In this document: positions 1 to 6,165 of the stretch, one piece after another
Numbering within the stretch: the stretch's first letter is position 1
How the letters are laid out: the number at the start of each line of letters is the position of its first letter
Assembly: GCA_030453005.1 (NCBI GenBank)
Contig: JAKDLE010000037.1
Location: 1 to 11,564 of the forward strand
Direction of reading: 5' to 3'
Source of the DNA: Pseudonocardia sp.
Lineage (GTDB): Bacteria; Actinomycetota; Actinomycetes; Mycobacteriales; Pseudonocardiaceae
DNA length: 11,564 bases
Translations under genes and position numbers: made by a program
The notes under the pieces: model-generated
Databases searched by the model: none
What the model saw: only the letters and a program-made list of their open reading frames with translations
Told to the model about the DNA's origin: nothing

Positions 1-1
1 C

Positions 2-76
2 TCCGAGCCCGTCGTGCGTCCGCTGCTGGCCCTGACCGTGGTCGGGGCGCTGGCGGCGGCCATCATGGTGGCGTGA
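2..76 (+). CDS. C-terminal end of an unidentified membrane protein (partial)
   Basis: Only the last 24 codons are in the window; the frame opens before the left edge and ends at the TGA at 74-76. The visible tail starts SEPVVRPLLALTVVGA and continues with Ala, Ile, Met and Val to the stop, so it is almost entirely hydrophobic and reads as a final membrane-spanning helix. The stop codon overlaps the GTG start of the next gene in a GTGA arrangement (4 shared bases), so the two genes are very likely translationally coupled. The family cannot be named from this fragment. The coupling to a CxxC redox-type protein makes a redox-related or DoxX/MauE-like membrane protein conceivable, but this is a guess. 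Confidence 0.55.
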   Translation, partial: SEPVVRPLLALTVVGALAAAIMVA

Positions 77-393
77 GTACCGCGGAGGTCGTCGTCGTCT
101 ACGACGTGTCCTGCCCGAGCTGTTCGGAGATCGCCCGGGAGCTGCCCGACCTGCTGCGGGTGCCCGTGCGGGTGCGGTCCTGCCGCGACCCGCAGCTCGC
201 CGTCGCCTATCCGACGTTGCGCGCCTCGGTCCGCCGCTGCGCCACTCCCGCGCTGGGCACGGTGCGTACCGACGGGTCGGTGCGCTGGTGGCCCGGGCTG
301 ACCGGCGCACTCGGCGTGCTGCCGGTGGTGCGGCTCCGCGGGCTGCGCGGGGCCGTCGGCCTGCTGTGGACGGCGTTCGGCGCGCGCAGATGA
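73..393 (+). CDS. Small thioredoxin-like protein with a CPSC motif
   Basis: This 106-residue protein opens with a beta-strand (EVVVVYD, residues 5-11) followed directly by C14-P-S-C17 and an amphipathic helix. That is the usual start of thioredoxin or glutaredoxin folds and of DCC-type thiol-disulfide proteins. Two further cysteines lie at 37 and 56. There is no signal peptide, so it probably acts in the cytoplasm or at the inner face of the membrane. At 106 residues it is about the size of a minimal thioredoxin, but I cannot identify a cis-proline loop with certainty; the TP at 58-59 is the best candidate. The GTG start at 73 overlaps the upstream membrane-protein stop, and no clear Shine-Dalgarno sequence is visible, which fits translational coupling. 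Partner and substrate are unknown. A metal-binding role for the cysteines is an alternative. Confidence 0.65.
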   Translation: MSTAEVVVVYDVSCPSCSEIARELPDLLRVPVRVRSCRDPQLAVAYPTLRASVRRCATPALGTVRTDGSVRWWPGLTGALGVLPVVRLRGLRGAVGLLWTAFGARR

Positions 394-422
394 GTTCCGG
401 GTCCGTTCGCGTCCACACCGGT

Positions 423-1012
423 ATGACCACCGTCGCCCTGATCCCCGGCGCCGCCTCGGACCCTTGTACCGGTACCTCGTGGACGCCGACCTGAGCCGCC
501 GCGGCCACGACCTGGCGGACGCGGCGGTGGCGCAGATCGCGGACCGCGACGACGTCGTTGTCGTCGCCCACTCCTTCGGCGGGTTCACCGGCCCGCTGGT
601 CCGCGCGCGCCGACCCGTACGGCACCTGGTGTTCCTCACCGCGATGATCCCGACGCCGGGCGAGGCGCCCGGCGACTGGTGGGCGAACACCGGGCACGCA
701 GGAGACCCCGCGGCCGACGCCGACGACGAGATCGCGGTGTTCCTGCACGACGTCGAGCCGGGCACCGCCGCCGAGGCGCTGCGGCACGGGCGCCCCGAGT
801 CCGACACACCGATGGGGCGCCCGTGGCCGCTGCCCGCGGTGCCCACCACGTTCCTGCTCTGCCGCGACGACCGGTACTTCCCGGCGGAGTTCCCGCGTCG
901 GGCCGTCCGCGAGCGCCTGGGGATCGAGCCCGTCGAGATGGCGGGCGGCCACCACCCGATGCTGTCGCGCCCCGTGGAGCCGGTCGACCGGTTGGCGGCC
1001 GTCACCGTCTAA
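423..1012 (+). pseudogene. Alpha/beta-hydrolase gene, apparently broken by a frameshift and an internal deletion
   Basis: The ATG at 423 opens a frame reading MTTVALIPGAASDP, a typical start of small cytoplasmic alpha/beta-hydrolases (esterase or salicylate-esterase-like). It then leaves frame and stops at 494. The frame one base over, from 467, continues the same protein (YRYLVDADLSRRGHD) and runs to the TAA at 1010-1012. Adding one G at 465-466 would give the expected DPWYRYLV, so a single-base loss explains the break. A second lesion follows: after GHD the protein jumps to LADAAVAQIAD, and the second beta-strand and following loop that normally come here (roughly 15-20 residues) are missing. 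The rest looks sound: nucleophile elbow AHSFGG, an acidic stretch CRDDRYFP, and GGHHPMLSRP, which supplies the histidine. A TTG start at 464 could yield a 182-residue protein lacking the N-terminal strand, probably non-functional. The frameshift alone could be a sequencing error; the internal deletion is harder to explain that way. Confidence 0.72.
466..475. repeat. 10-bp perfect palindrome at the frameshift point
   Basis: GTACCGGTAC is self-complementary and starts at the exact place where the hydrolase reading frame breaks. Restoring the single G that the protein alignment calls for would lengthen it to a 12-bp palindrome, GGTACCGGTACC. Loss of a base at the foot of a palindrome is a common slippage product, so this supports a true deletion. 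Base-calling errors can also concentrate at such sites. Confidence 0.6.
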
Positions 1013-1015
1013 CGT
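1010..1015 (+). promoter_or_regulatory. Candidate -10 box (TAACGT) for a leaderless S9 peptidase mRNA
   Basis: TAACGT fits the actinobacterial -10 pattern TAnnnT and lies 8 bases before the GTG at 1024. Transcription would start at or next to the start codon. The box uses the stop codon of the upstream pseudogene. The -35 is weak: TCGACC at 984-989 matches TTGACA at 4 of 6 positions, but with a long 20-base spacer. No Shine-Dalgarno sequence precedes the GTG. Confidence 0.35.
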
Positions 1016-1023
1016 GGCCTCAC

Positions 1024-2970
1024 GTGACCACCACCTCGCCGTTCGGCTCCTGGCCCACGCCGATCACCTCCGAGCTGGTCGTGGCGGCGGCCGTCCGGCT
1101 CTCCGACGCCCACGTCGACGGCGCGGACGTGGTGTGGTCGGAGGGCCGTCCGTCCGACGGGGGGCGCACGCAGCTCGTGCGCCACCGCGACGGCGAGCAG
1201 ACCGACCTGCTGCCCGCGGGCCGCGACGCGCGCACGGGCGTGCACGAGTACGGCGGCGCGGCGTGGTGGGCGCGCGGGGGCGTCGTGTGGTTCGTCGACT
1301 GGGCCGACCAGCGCCTCTACCGGCTGGCCCCCGGCGGGGAGCCCGAACCGCTCACCCCCGAGCCCGCCGCGCCGCGGGCCGACCGCTACGCCGACGGTGA
1401 CGTGTGCGGCGACGTGCTCGTCTGCGTCCGGGAGCGACACGCCGACGGGCAGGTGCGCAACGAGATCGTGCGGCTCGCGTCCGGCCGCCCGTCCGAGCCC
1501 GAGGTGCTCGTCACCGGCCCCGACTTCGTCGCCGCCCCCCGCCTGAGCCCCGACGGCACGACACTGGCCTGGCTGCACTGGGACCACCCGTCCATGCCGT
1601 GGGACGCCACCGAGCTCGTCGTGCGCGACCTGCGCACCGGCGAGGAGACGGTGGTGGCGGGCGGGCCGGGGGAGTCGGTCACCGAGCCGCGCTGGCACGC
1701 CGACGGGTCGCTGTGGTTCGTCTCCGACCGCACCGACTGGTGGAACGTCTACCGCTGGGCGGCCGGGTCCGACATCGAGGCGATGGTGCGCATCGACGCC
1801 GAGATCGGCGTGCCGTCCTGGCGGTTCGGCGACGCCCGCTACGCCGTCCTCGACGACGGCACGGTCGTGTACGCCCGCCGCCGCGACGGCGTCGACGCGC
1901 TCGGGGTGCGCGGCACCGGCGGGTTGATCGCCGACCTGGACCTGCCGTTCACGAACGTGGCCACGGTGCGCGCGGCGGGGCCCGACGCGGTGGTCGTGGT
2001 GGCGGGCAGCCCCACCAGCGAGACGGGCGTGTACCGGGTGACGCTGCCCGACGACGACTCCGACGTCACGTCGGCGACCCTGCGCGCCCCCCGCGACCTG
2101 GACCTCGACCCGGCAGGCGTCTCCGTGCCCGAGGCCGTCCGCTTCCCCTCCACCGACGCCCAGGGCGAGCCGCGCACGGCGCACGCGCTCTACTACCCGC
2201 CCGCGAGTGCGACCCACGTCGGACCCGCCGACGAGCTGCCGCCGCTGCTGGTGGTGATCCACGGCGGCCCGACGGGAGCGGCCGTGCCTGCCTTCGACGT
2301 CGGCACACAGTTCTGGACGAGCCGCGGGTTCGCCGTCGTCGCCGTCAACCACGGCGGCTCCACCGGCTACGGCCGCGCGTACCGCTGCGAGCTGCGGGGG
2401 CAGTGGGGCGTGCTCGACGTGGCCGACTGCCTCGCCGCGGCCCGCCGACTGGCCGACGACGGTCGCGTCGACACCGAGCGCCTGCTGATCCGCGGCGGCT
2501 CCGCGGGCGGGTTCACGGTGCTCGCGGCACTGGCGCGCGCGGACACCCCGTTCGCAGCGGGGGCCGACCACTTCGGCGTCGCCGACCTGGAGGCGCTGGC
2601 CCGCGACACCCACAAGTTCGAGAGCCGCTACCTGGACAGCCTGGTGGGCCCCTACCCCGAGGCGCGCGAGACCTACGTGGAGCGCTCCCCGATCCACCGC
2701 GTCGAGCAGTTCTCGCGGCCGCTGATCGTGCTGCAGGGGGCCGAGGACGAGGTCGTGCCGCCCGCGCAGTCGGAGCTGATCGTCGACGCGCTGCGCGCCA
2801 AGGGCGTGCCGGTGGCCTACCTGCTCTTCGACGGAGAGCAGCACGGGTTCCGCCGCGCGGAGAACATCCGCCGGGCCCTGGACGCCGAGCTCAGCTTCTA
2901 CGCCCAGGTGCTGGGCTTCGAGCTGCCTGCGGCGGCGGGCATCGAGCCGGTGCGGATCGAGAACCTGTGA
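1024..2970 (+). CDS. S9 family serine peptidase (prolyl oligopeptidase / acylaminoacyl-peptidase type)
   Basis: This 648-residue cytoplasmic peptidase would cleave short peptides or acylated peptide N-termini. Residues about 20-390 form a repeat-rich beta-propeller (SPDGTTLAWLHWD, WHADGSLWFVSDRTDWWNVY), which in this family filters substrate size. The C-terminal part is the alpha/beta-hydrolase catalytic domain. It starts with LLVVIHGGPTG and carries the full triad: Ser493 in GGSAGG, Asp575 in GAEDEVVPP and His607 in GEQHGF. There is no signal peptide or membrane segment. The frame is open far upstream, but the GTG at 1024 is preferred: it lies just past the pseudogene stop, gives a natural N-terminus (MTTTSPFGSWPTPITSE), and avoids a long Arg-rich read-through of the other gene. 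Length and domain order match the S9C group. The exact specificity (dipeptidyl, acylaminoacyl or prolyl) cannot be read from the sequence. Its TGA directly abuts the stop codon of the convergent toxin gene. Confidence 0.93.
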   Translation: MTTTSPFGSWPTPITSELVVAAAVRLSDAHVDGADVVWSEGRPSDGGRTQLVRHRDGEQTDLLPAGRDARTGVHEYGGAAWWARGGVVWFVDWADQRLYRLAPGGEPEPLTPEPAAPRADRYADGDVCGDVLVCVRERHADGQVRNEIVRLASGRPSEPEVLVTGPDFVAAPRLSPDGTTLAWLHWDHPSMPWDATELVVRDLRTGEETVVAGGPGESVTEPRWHADGSLWFVSDRTDWWNVYRWAAGSDIEAMVRIDAEIGVPSWRFGDARYAVLDDGTVVYARRRDGVDALGVRGTGGLIADLDLPFTNVATVRAAGPDAVVVVAGSPTSETGVYRVTLPDDDSDVTSATLRAPRDLDLDPAGVSVPEAVRFPSTDAQGEPRTAHALYYPPASATHVGPADELPPLLVVIHGGPTGAAVPAFDVGTQFWTSRGFAVVAVNHGGSTGYGRAYRCELRGQWGVLDVADCLAAARRLADDGRVDTERLLIRGGSAGGFTVLAALARADTPFAAGADHFGVADLEALARDTHKFESRYLDSLVGPYPEARETYVERSPIHRVEQFSRPLIVLQGAEDEVVPPAQSELIVDALRAKGVPVAYLLFDGEQHGFRRAENIRRALDAELSFYAQVLGFELPAAAGIEPVRIENL

Positions 2971-3354
2971 TCACACGACGAACAACCGGACCCGGGCGTC
3001 GAGCCTCGTGAGATCGGCCGGGTCGCTGGTGGCGACGAGGTGGTCGTGGCGCAGCCCGCACAGCACGACGGAGGCGTCCACGACGTCGTTGGTCCCCGCC
3101 CGGGCGCAGAGCTCGCCCGCAGCGCGTGCCCCGACGGCGTCGAGCACGAACACCTCCGGGCCACCGCGGGCGGCGAGGAACGCGGCCAGCCGGGCCTGTC
3201 GTGCGCCTCCCCGCCACGCCTGGGCGAGTGCGGCGGCGGGCACGAGCACCGGGAGCCTGCGGTCCCGGATCCTCGTCACGAGCGCGCGAGCGCGGTCGGT
3301 GCCGCGCTCGATCGCGATGAGTGCCCCGGCGTCCAGCGTGACGCCGGTCGTCAC
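2971..3354 (-). CDS. vapC: PIN-domain ribonuclease toxin (VapC family)
   Basis: This 127-residue protein fits the PIN fold of VapC toxins, which cut tRNA or rRNA in a Mg2+-dependent reaction and are held in check by a cognate antitoxin. Visible acidic residues are Asp8 in the opening strand (VTLDAGALIAIERG), Asp90 and Asp93 in GTNDVVDASVV, and Asp111 in ATSDPADL. The mid-protein position often held by Glu in PIN proteins is Gln45 here (ALAQAWRGG); I recall this from some actinobacterial PIN subgroups, so it need not mean inactivity. The GTG at 3354-3352 is chosen because it overlaps the antitoxin stop by 4 bases (GTGA) and gives a standard PIN N-terminus. Upstream in-frame codons would only add an Arg/Pro-rich extension inside the antitoxin gene. 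The TGA sits directly against the S9 peptidase stop on the other strand. Confidence 0.85.
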   Translation of the reverse strand: MTTGVTLDAGALIAIERGTDRARALVTRIRDRRLPVLVPAAALAQAWRGGARQARLAAFLAARGGPEVFVLDAVGARAAGELCARAGTNDVVDASVVLCGLRHDHLVATSDPADLTRLDARVRLFVV

Positions 3355-3587
3355 GCGGACGGGGAGGCGAGCGCCGTGTCCACCTCGGCGAGCAGGGCGG
3401 CCGAGGGCGGGGCACCTGCTGCGTCGTCCGCCTCGGCCAGCCAGTCGTCGAGGGTGCCCGCACGCCGGAAGTGCTCGGCGGCGGTGTGGAACCATCCGGA
3501 CACCGACGCGGCGCGACCCTCCCGCACGGCGCGGCGGGCCTCGTCGGCCACCTGGTCCGGGACGCTGATCGTCAGCTTCGTGGTCAT
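3351..3587 (-). CDS. vapB: Antitoxin partner of the PIN toxin (ribbon-helix-helix-like)
   Basis: This 78-residue protein begins with a short basic strand (MTTKLTISVPD) followed by two helices (QVADEARRAVREGRAASVSG, then WFHTAAEHFRRAG), the layout of a ribbon-helix-helix DNA-binding dimer. The C-terminal half is acidic and Ala-rich (LDDWLAEADDAAG), which fits the flexible arm that wraps and inhibits a PIN toxin. Its TGA overlaps the toxin GTG by 4 bases, so the pair is coupled in the usual antitoxin-first order. Like known pairs it is probably self-repressing; the candidate promoter just upstream would be the operator. It lies 46 bases downstream of gluD on the same strand, so read-through from the glu operon is possible. 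The antitoxin class is inferred from layout; I cannot exclude another N-terminal DNA-binding fold. Confidence 0.82.
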   Translation of the reverse strand: MTTKLTISVPDQVADEARRAVREGRAASVSGWFHTAAEHFRRAGTLDDWLAEADDAAGAPPSAALLAEVDTALASPSA

Positions 3588-3594
3588 ACTGCTG

Positions 3595-3600
3595 ATACTA
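3595..3600 (-). promoter_or_regulatory. Candidate -10 box (TAGTAT) and operator region of the toxin-antitoxin pair
   Basis: On the minus strand TAGTAT lies 7 bases before the antitoxin ATG, the position expected for a leaderless actinobacterial mRNA. The stretch reads AGTATcagcAGTAT, a 5-base direct repeat whose second copy runs into the start codon, so an antitoxin dimer bound there would cover both promoter and start. No good -35 is seen at 17-18 bases, and no Shine-Dalgarno sequence precedes the ATG. Confidence 0.42.
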
Positions 3601-3633
3601 CCGCGCTGGTCGAGAGTGGCGCGGCGATCCGCC

Positions 3634-4512
3634 TCACCCGCCCGTCGCGGTGCCCACCAGCTCGCGCGTCTCGGGTGCGCCCCTCGGCGTGGTCGTGCGG
3701 GCCCGGCTGAGCCGGTGCTCCACCCACATCGCGAACCGGCTGAGCAGGTAGTTGATCACGATGAAGATCACCGCGAGCACGAAGAACAGCTGGATGGGGT
3801 TGTCGAGCTGCACGATCGCGATCTGGGCGAACCGGACGGCCTCCGGGTACCCGATGATGAACCCGAGCGAGGTGTCCTTGAACACCACCACGAGCTGGCT
3901 GATCAACGCGGGCAGCATCACGCGGAACGCCTGCGGGAGCTGGATCAGGCGCAGTGACTGACCGCGGGTGAGCCCGACCGCGGCCGCGGCCTCGGCCTGG
4001 CCCCGTGGCAGCGACGCGACCCCGGAGCGCACGATCTCCGCGATGATCACGGAGTTGTAGGCCGTCAGCCCGATGACCAGGTACCACAGCTTCGGGAGGA
4101 CGATCCCGACCTCCGGGAGGATCTGGTAGGCCAGGTAGATCGCGATGACCACCGGGAGCCCGCGCAGGAGGTTGATCAACCCGACGACGGCCCACCGGTA
4201 CCAGGATGCGCTGGTGATCCGCGTGAGCGCCAGGAGGGTGCCGACGACCAGGGACAGCGACATGGCCAGCGCCGCGGCGATGACGTTGTTGAGCAGGGCC
4301 TCGGCCAGCCCGGTCCACAGCGCGGAGAACTGGGGATCCGCCGGGTTGACCAGCGGGCCCCACTTCGCACCGGCGAACTGGCCGGCCTGGCCCAACCGGA
4401 CCAGCACGACCGCGACGACGCCGAGCAGCAGCACACCGGCGATCACGGAGCCGATCAGCACCCGGCGTCGGGTGCGGGGCCCCGGGTTGTCGTAGAGCAC
4501 GGGATTACTCAT
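3634..4512 (-). CDS. gluD: Glutamate-type ABC importer, permease subunit GluD
   Basis: This 292-residue permease of the polar amino acid uptake (HAAT) family forms half of the membrane channel with GluC. It has an N-terminal helix (VLIGSVIAGVLLLGVVAVVL), an external loop of some 35 residues (KWGPLVNPADPQFSALWTG), and then the conserved transporter core with about five more helices. The cytoplasmic EAA loop that docks onto the ATPase is present (GQAEAAAAVGLTRGQSLRLI, followed by LPQAFR). The C-terminus is polar and basic, so it should be cytoplasmic. The ATG at 4512-4510 is preferred over the longer open frame because it overlaps the gluC TGA by 4 bases (ATGA) and gives MSNPVLYDNPGPRTRRR ahead of the first helix. 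The extra N-terminal helix and loop match GluD-type subunits and distinguish it from the shorter GluC. It is the last gene of the glu operon; no clear intrinsic terminator follows it. Confidence 0.93.
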   Translation of the reverse strand: MSNPVLYDNPGPRTRRRVLIGSVIAGVLLLGVVAVVLVRLGQAGQFAGAKWGPLVNPADPQFSALWTGLAEALLNNVIAAALAMSLSLVVGTLLALTRITSASWYRWAVVGLINLLRGLPVVIAIYLAYQILPEVGIVLPKLWYLVIGLTAYNSVIIAEIVRSGVASLPRGQAEAAAAVGLTRGQSLRLIQLPQAFRVMLPALISQLVVVFKDTSLGFIIGYPEAVRFAQIAIVQLDNPIQLFFVLAVIFIVINYLLSRFAMWVEHRLSRARTTTPRGAPETRELVGTATGG

Positions 4513-5171
4513 CGCGACACCGCCACCCTGCGCTCCAGTACGTCGAGACCGAACCCGGCCGGGACCGTGATGAGCAGGTACCCGACCGCGACGCCGAGCA
4601 GCACCGGGATGATCGACAGTCCGCGCGCCGACACCAGGGTGGCGAACGTGCTGAACAGCTCCCCGCCGACCCCGAACGCCCCGACGATGGCGGAGTTCTT
4701 GAACATCGCGATGATGACGCTGCCCAGCGGCGGCACGACGGTCCGCAGCGCCTGGGGGAGTACCACCGTGCTCAGCGACTGGGTGAAGGTCAGCCCGATC
4801 GACCGGGCCGCCTCCGCCTGTCCGGCGGACACCGAGTTGATCCCGCTGCGCACCGCCTCGCACACGAAGGCCGAGGTGTAGACGACCAGACCCGTGATCC
4901 CGAACCAGAGGAACGGCGCGTTGATGCCGATCTCCGGGAGCCCGAAGGCGAAGAAGAACAGCACGATGACCAGCGGGCAGTTGCGGAACACCGTGACCCA
5001 GGCCGTGCCCACCGCCCGCAGCGGCGGGAGCGGAGAGACGCGGAAGCTCGCGATCAGCGTGCCCAGCACCAGCGAGCCGACCGCTCCGTACAGGCAGATC
5101 ATGAGCGTTCCGAGGAACGCGTCCACGAACAGGCCGAAGTTGTCGGTGACGGGTGCGAAGTAGTCGAGCAC
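4509..5171 (-). CDS. gluC: Glutamate-type ABC importer, permease subunit GluC
   Basis: This 220-residue permease belongs to the HAAT amino acid uptake family. It shows about five hydrophobic helices (for example GTLMICLYGAVGSLVLGTLI and CPLVIVLFFFAFGL) and the EAA docking loop GQAEAARSIGLTFTQSLSTV followed by LPQALR. The frame stays open to 5291, but that would overlap the end of gluB. The GTG at 5171-5169 is chosen because a strong Shine-Dalgarno sequence (GGAGG, 5181-5177) stands 5 bases before it, and because it gives MLDYFAPVTDNFGLFVDAF, a typical start for this subunit. It shares 4 bases with gluD. It is separated from gluB by 67 bases that contain a stable hairpin, so it is probably made at a lower level than the receptor. 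Confidence 0.93.
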   Translation of the reverse strand: MLDYFAPVTDNFGLFVDAFLGTLMICLYGAVGSLVLGTLIASFRVSPLPPLRAVGTAWVTVFRNCPLVIVLFFFAFGLPEIGINAPFLWFGITGLVVYTSAFVCEAVRSGINSVSAGQAEAARSIGLTFTQSLSTVVLPQALRTVVPPLGSVIIAMFKNSAIVGAFGVGGELFSTFATLVSARGLSIIPVLLGVAVGYLLITVPAGFGLDVLERRVAVSR

Positions 5172-5176
5172 GCGGT

Positions 5177-5181
5177 CCTCC
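5177..5181 (-). promoter_or_regulatory. Shine-Dalgarno sequence fixing the gluC start
   Basis: GGAGG on the minus strand, 5 bases before the GTG at 5171. It selects this start over in-frame codons further upstream, which fall inside gluB or its downstream hairpin. Confidence 0.75.
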
Positions 5182-5193
5182 GGGTACCGGCCG

Positions 5194-5225
5194 GGTAGGG
5201 GCACCGCGGCGGGGGTGCCCCTACC
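5194..5225 (-). promoter_or_regulatory. Strong hairpin between gluB and gluC (mRNA processing/attenuation element)
   Basis: The arms GGTAGGGGCACC (5194-5205) and GGTGCCCCTACC (5214-5225) are perfect 12-bp complements around an 8-base loop. On the glu mRNA the hairpin lies 13 bases after the gluB stop and ends 22 bases before the gluC start, so it leaves the gluC ribosome site free. No T-rich tract follows it on the minus strand, so it is not a classical terminator. Elements of this kind after binding-protein genes commonly shield the upstream mRNA from 3' decay or cause partial termination, making receptor outnumber permease. That role is inferred from position and structure. Confidence 0.7.
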
Positions 5226-5238
5226 GGGCGTCAGGGCT

Positions 5239-6132
5239 TCAGCTGCAGGGCGCGAGCTCGGGCAGGATCGGGGTGTCCTCCGAGACGGCACCCGCGGTCG
5301 CCTCCCACGCGGCGGCGTAGGCCCCCGACTCGGCCGCCTCGGTCAGCTGCTGGTTGACGAACTCGCAGAACGCCACGTCGCCCTTGGGGATCCCGATGCC
5401 GTAGGGCTCCTTGGTGAACGGCTCACCGGCCAGCTTGAACGCACCGTCGCTCTCGGAGACGTAGCCGAGCAGGATGACGTTGTCCGTGGTCACCACGTCC
5501 ACCTGGCCGTTGCCGAGCGAGTCGCGGCACTCCGAGTAGGTGCCGAACAGCACGAGCTGGTTCTCGTCGATGAAGGGGCGGATGTTCTGCGACGGGGTGG
5601 AACCGGTGACGGTGCAGACCTTGGCGCCGCTGTCGCGCAGCGACTCGGGGCCGGTGATGTCGGTGTTGTCCGAGCGCACCATCAGGGTCTGTCCGGCCTC
5701 GTAGTACGGCCCGGCGAAGGACACCCGCTGCGCGCGCTCCTCGTTGATCGTGTACGTGGCGACGACCATGTCGACCTCGCCGCGCTCGAGGAGCGCCTCG
5801 CGCTGGGCCGACGGCGCCTCGACCCAGTTGATGTCCTCCGGGGCGATGCCCAGGCCGCCCGCGATGATACGGGCGATCTCGGTGTCGAAGCCGACGAGCT
5901 CGCCGTCGAGGGTCTTCAGCCCGAACAGCGGCTGGTCGAACTTGGTGCCGATGGTGATCGAGCCCGCCTCGCTCAGCTCGGCCATCGTGGTACCGGGCTC
6001 GAACGTGGGGTTCTCGGCGACGGGGGGTGGCGGCGCGCCGTCGCCCGGGTCGGCCGCTCCACCTCCGCACGCCGCCAGGGTGAGGGTGGCCACCGCGGCC
6101 GCCGCGGTGAGGGTGAGCCGTCGCAGACGCAT
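5239..6132 (-). CDS. gluB: Glutamate-binding lipoprotein GluB of the ABC importer
   Basis: This 297-residue solute-binding protein would capture glutamate or a close relative outside the membrane and deliver it to GluCD. It has a lipoprotein signal: a basic start (MRLRRLT), a hydrophobic stretch and the lipobox LAAC with Cys22 as the lipid-attached residue. A Pro/Gly/Ala-rich linker (about 23-45) precedes a family 3 binding domain. The characteristic strand is ITIGTKFDQPLFGL, and GFDTEIARIIA, DMVVATYTIN and FAGPYYEAGQTLMV follow in the usual order. Two cysteines in KVCTVTGSTP and YSECRDSLG are placed for a disulfide across the ligand cleft, and another pair (VAFCEF and the penultimate Cys) is near the end. 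The ATG at 6132 has GGAG 8 bases upstream. The gene follows gluA after 33 bases and precedes the hairpin. Specificity for glutamate is taken from operon order and family resemblance; aspartate or glutamine cannot be excluded. Confidence 0.94.
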   Translation of the reverse strand: MRLRRLTLTAAAAVATLTLAACGGGAADPGDGAPPPPVAENPTFEPGTTMAELSEAGSITIGTKFDQPLFGLKTLDGELVGFDTEIARIIAGGLGIAPEDINWVEAPSAQREALLERGEVDMVVATYTINEERAQRVSFAGPYYEAGQTLMVRSDNTDITGPESLRDSGAKVCTVTGSTPSQNIRPFIDENQLVLFGTYSECRDSLGNGQVDVVTTDNVILLGYVSESDGAFKLAGEPFTKEPYGIGIPKGDVAFCEFVNQQLTEAAESGAYAAAWEATAGAVSEDTPILPELAPCS

Positions 6133-6165
6133 GTGCTCGCTCCGTGTGTCGGGGTTCGGTCGGGA

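Noticed and set aside
462..472. Programmed frameshift at the hydrolase break
   Set aside because: There is no convincing slippery heptamer, the required shift is explained by one missing base, and the internal deletion downstream points to decay.
1009..2844. 611-codon open frame on the minus strand opposite the S9 peptidase
   Set aside because: It lies wholly antisense to a gene with an intact catalytic triad. Its His/Gly/Arg/Val-rich translation has no domain-like motif and is a side effect of GC-rich codon positions.
1404..3011. 535-codon plus-strand frame overlapping the peptidase
   Set aside because: The Arg/Pro-rich translation without motifs is an out-of-frame shadow of the peptidase gene.
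3040..3957. 305-codon plus-strand frame opposite vapBC and gluD
   Set aside because: It is antisense to three supported genes and lacks any motif or ribosome site.
5194..5225. Hairpin as an intrinsic terminator of gluAB
   Set aside because: No T-rich run follows the stem on the minus strand, and gluC directly downstream has a good ribosome site, so full termination is unlikely.
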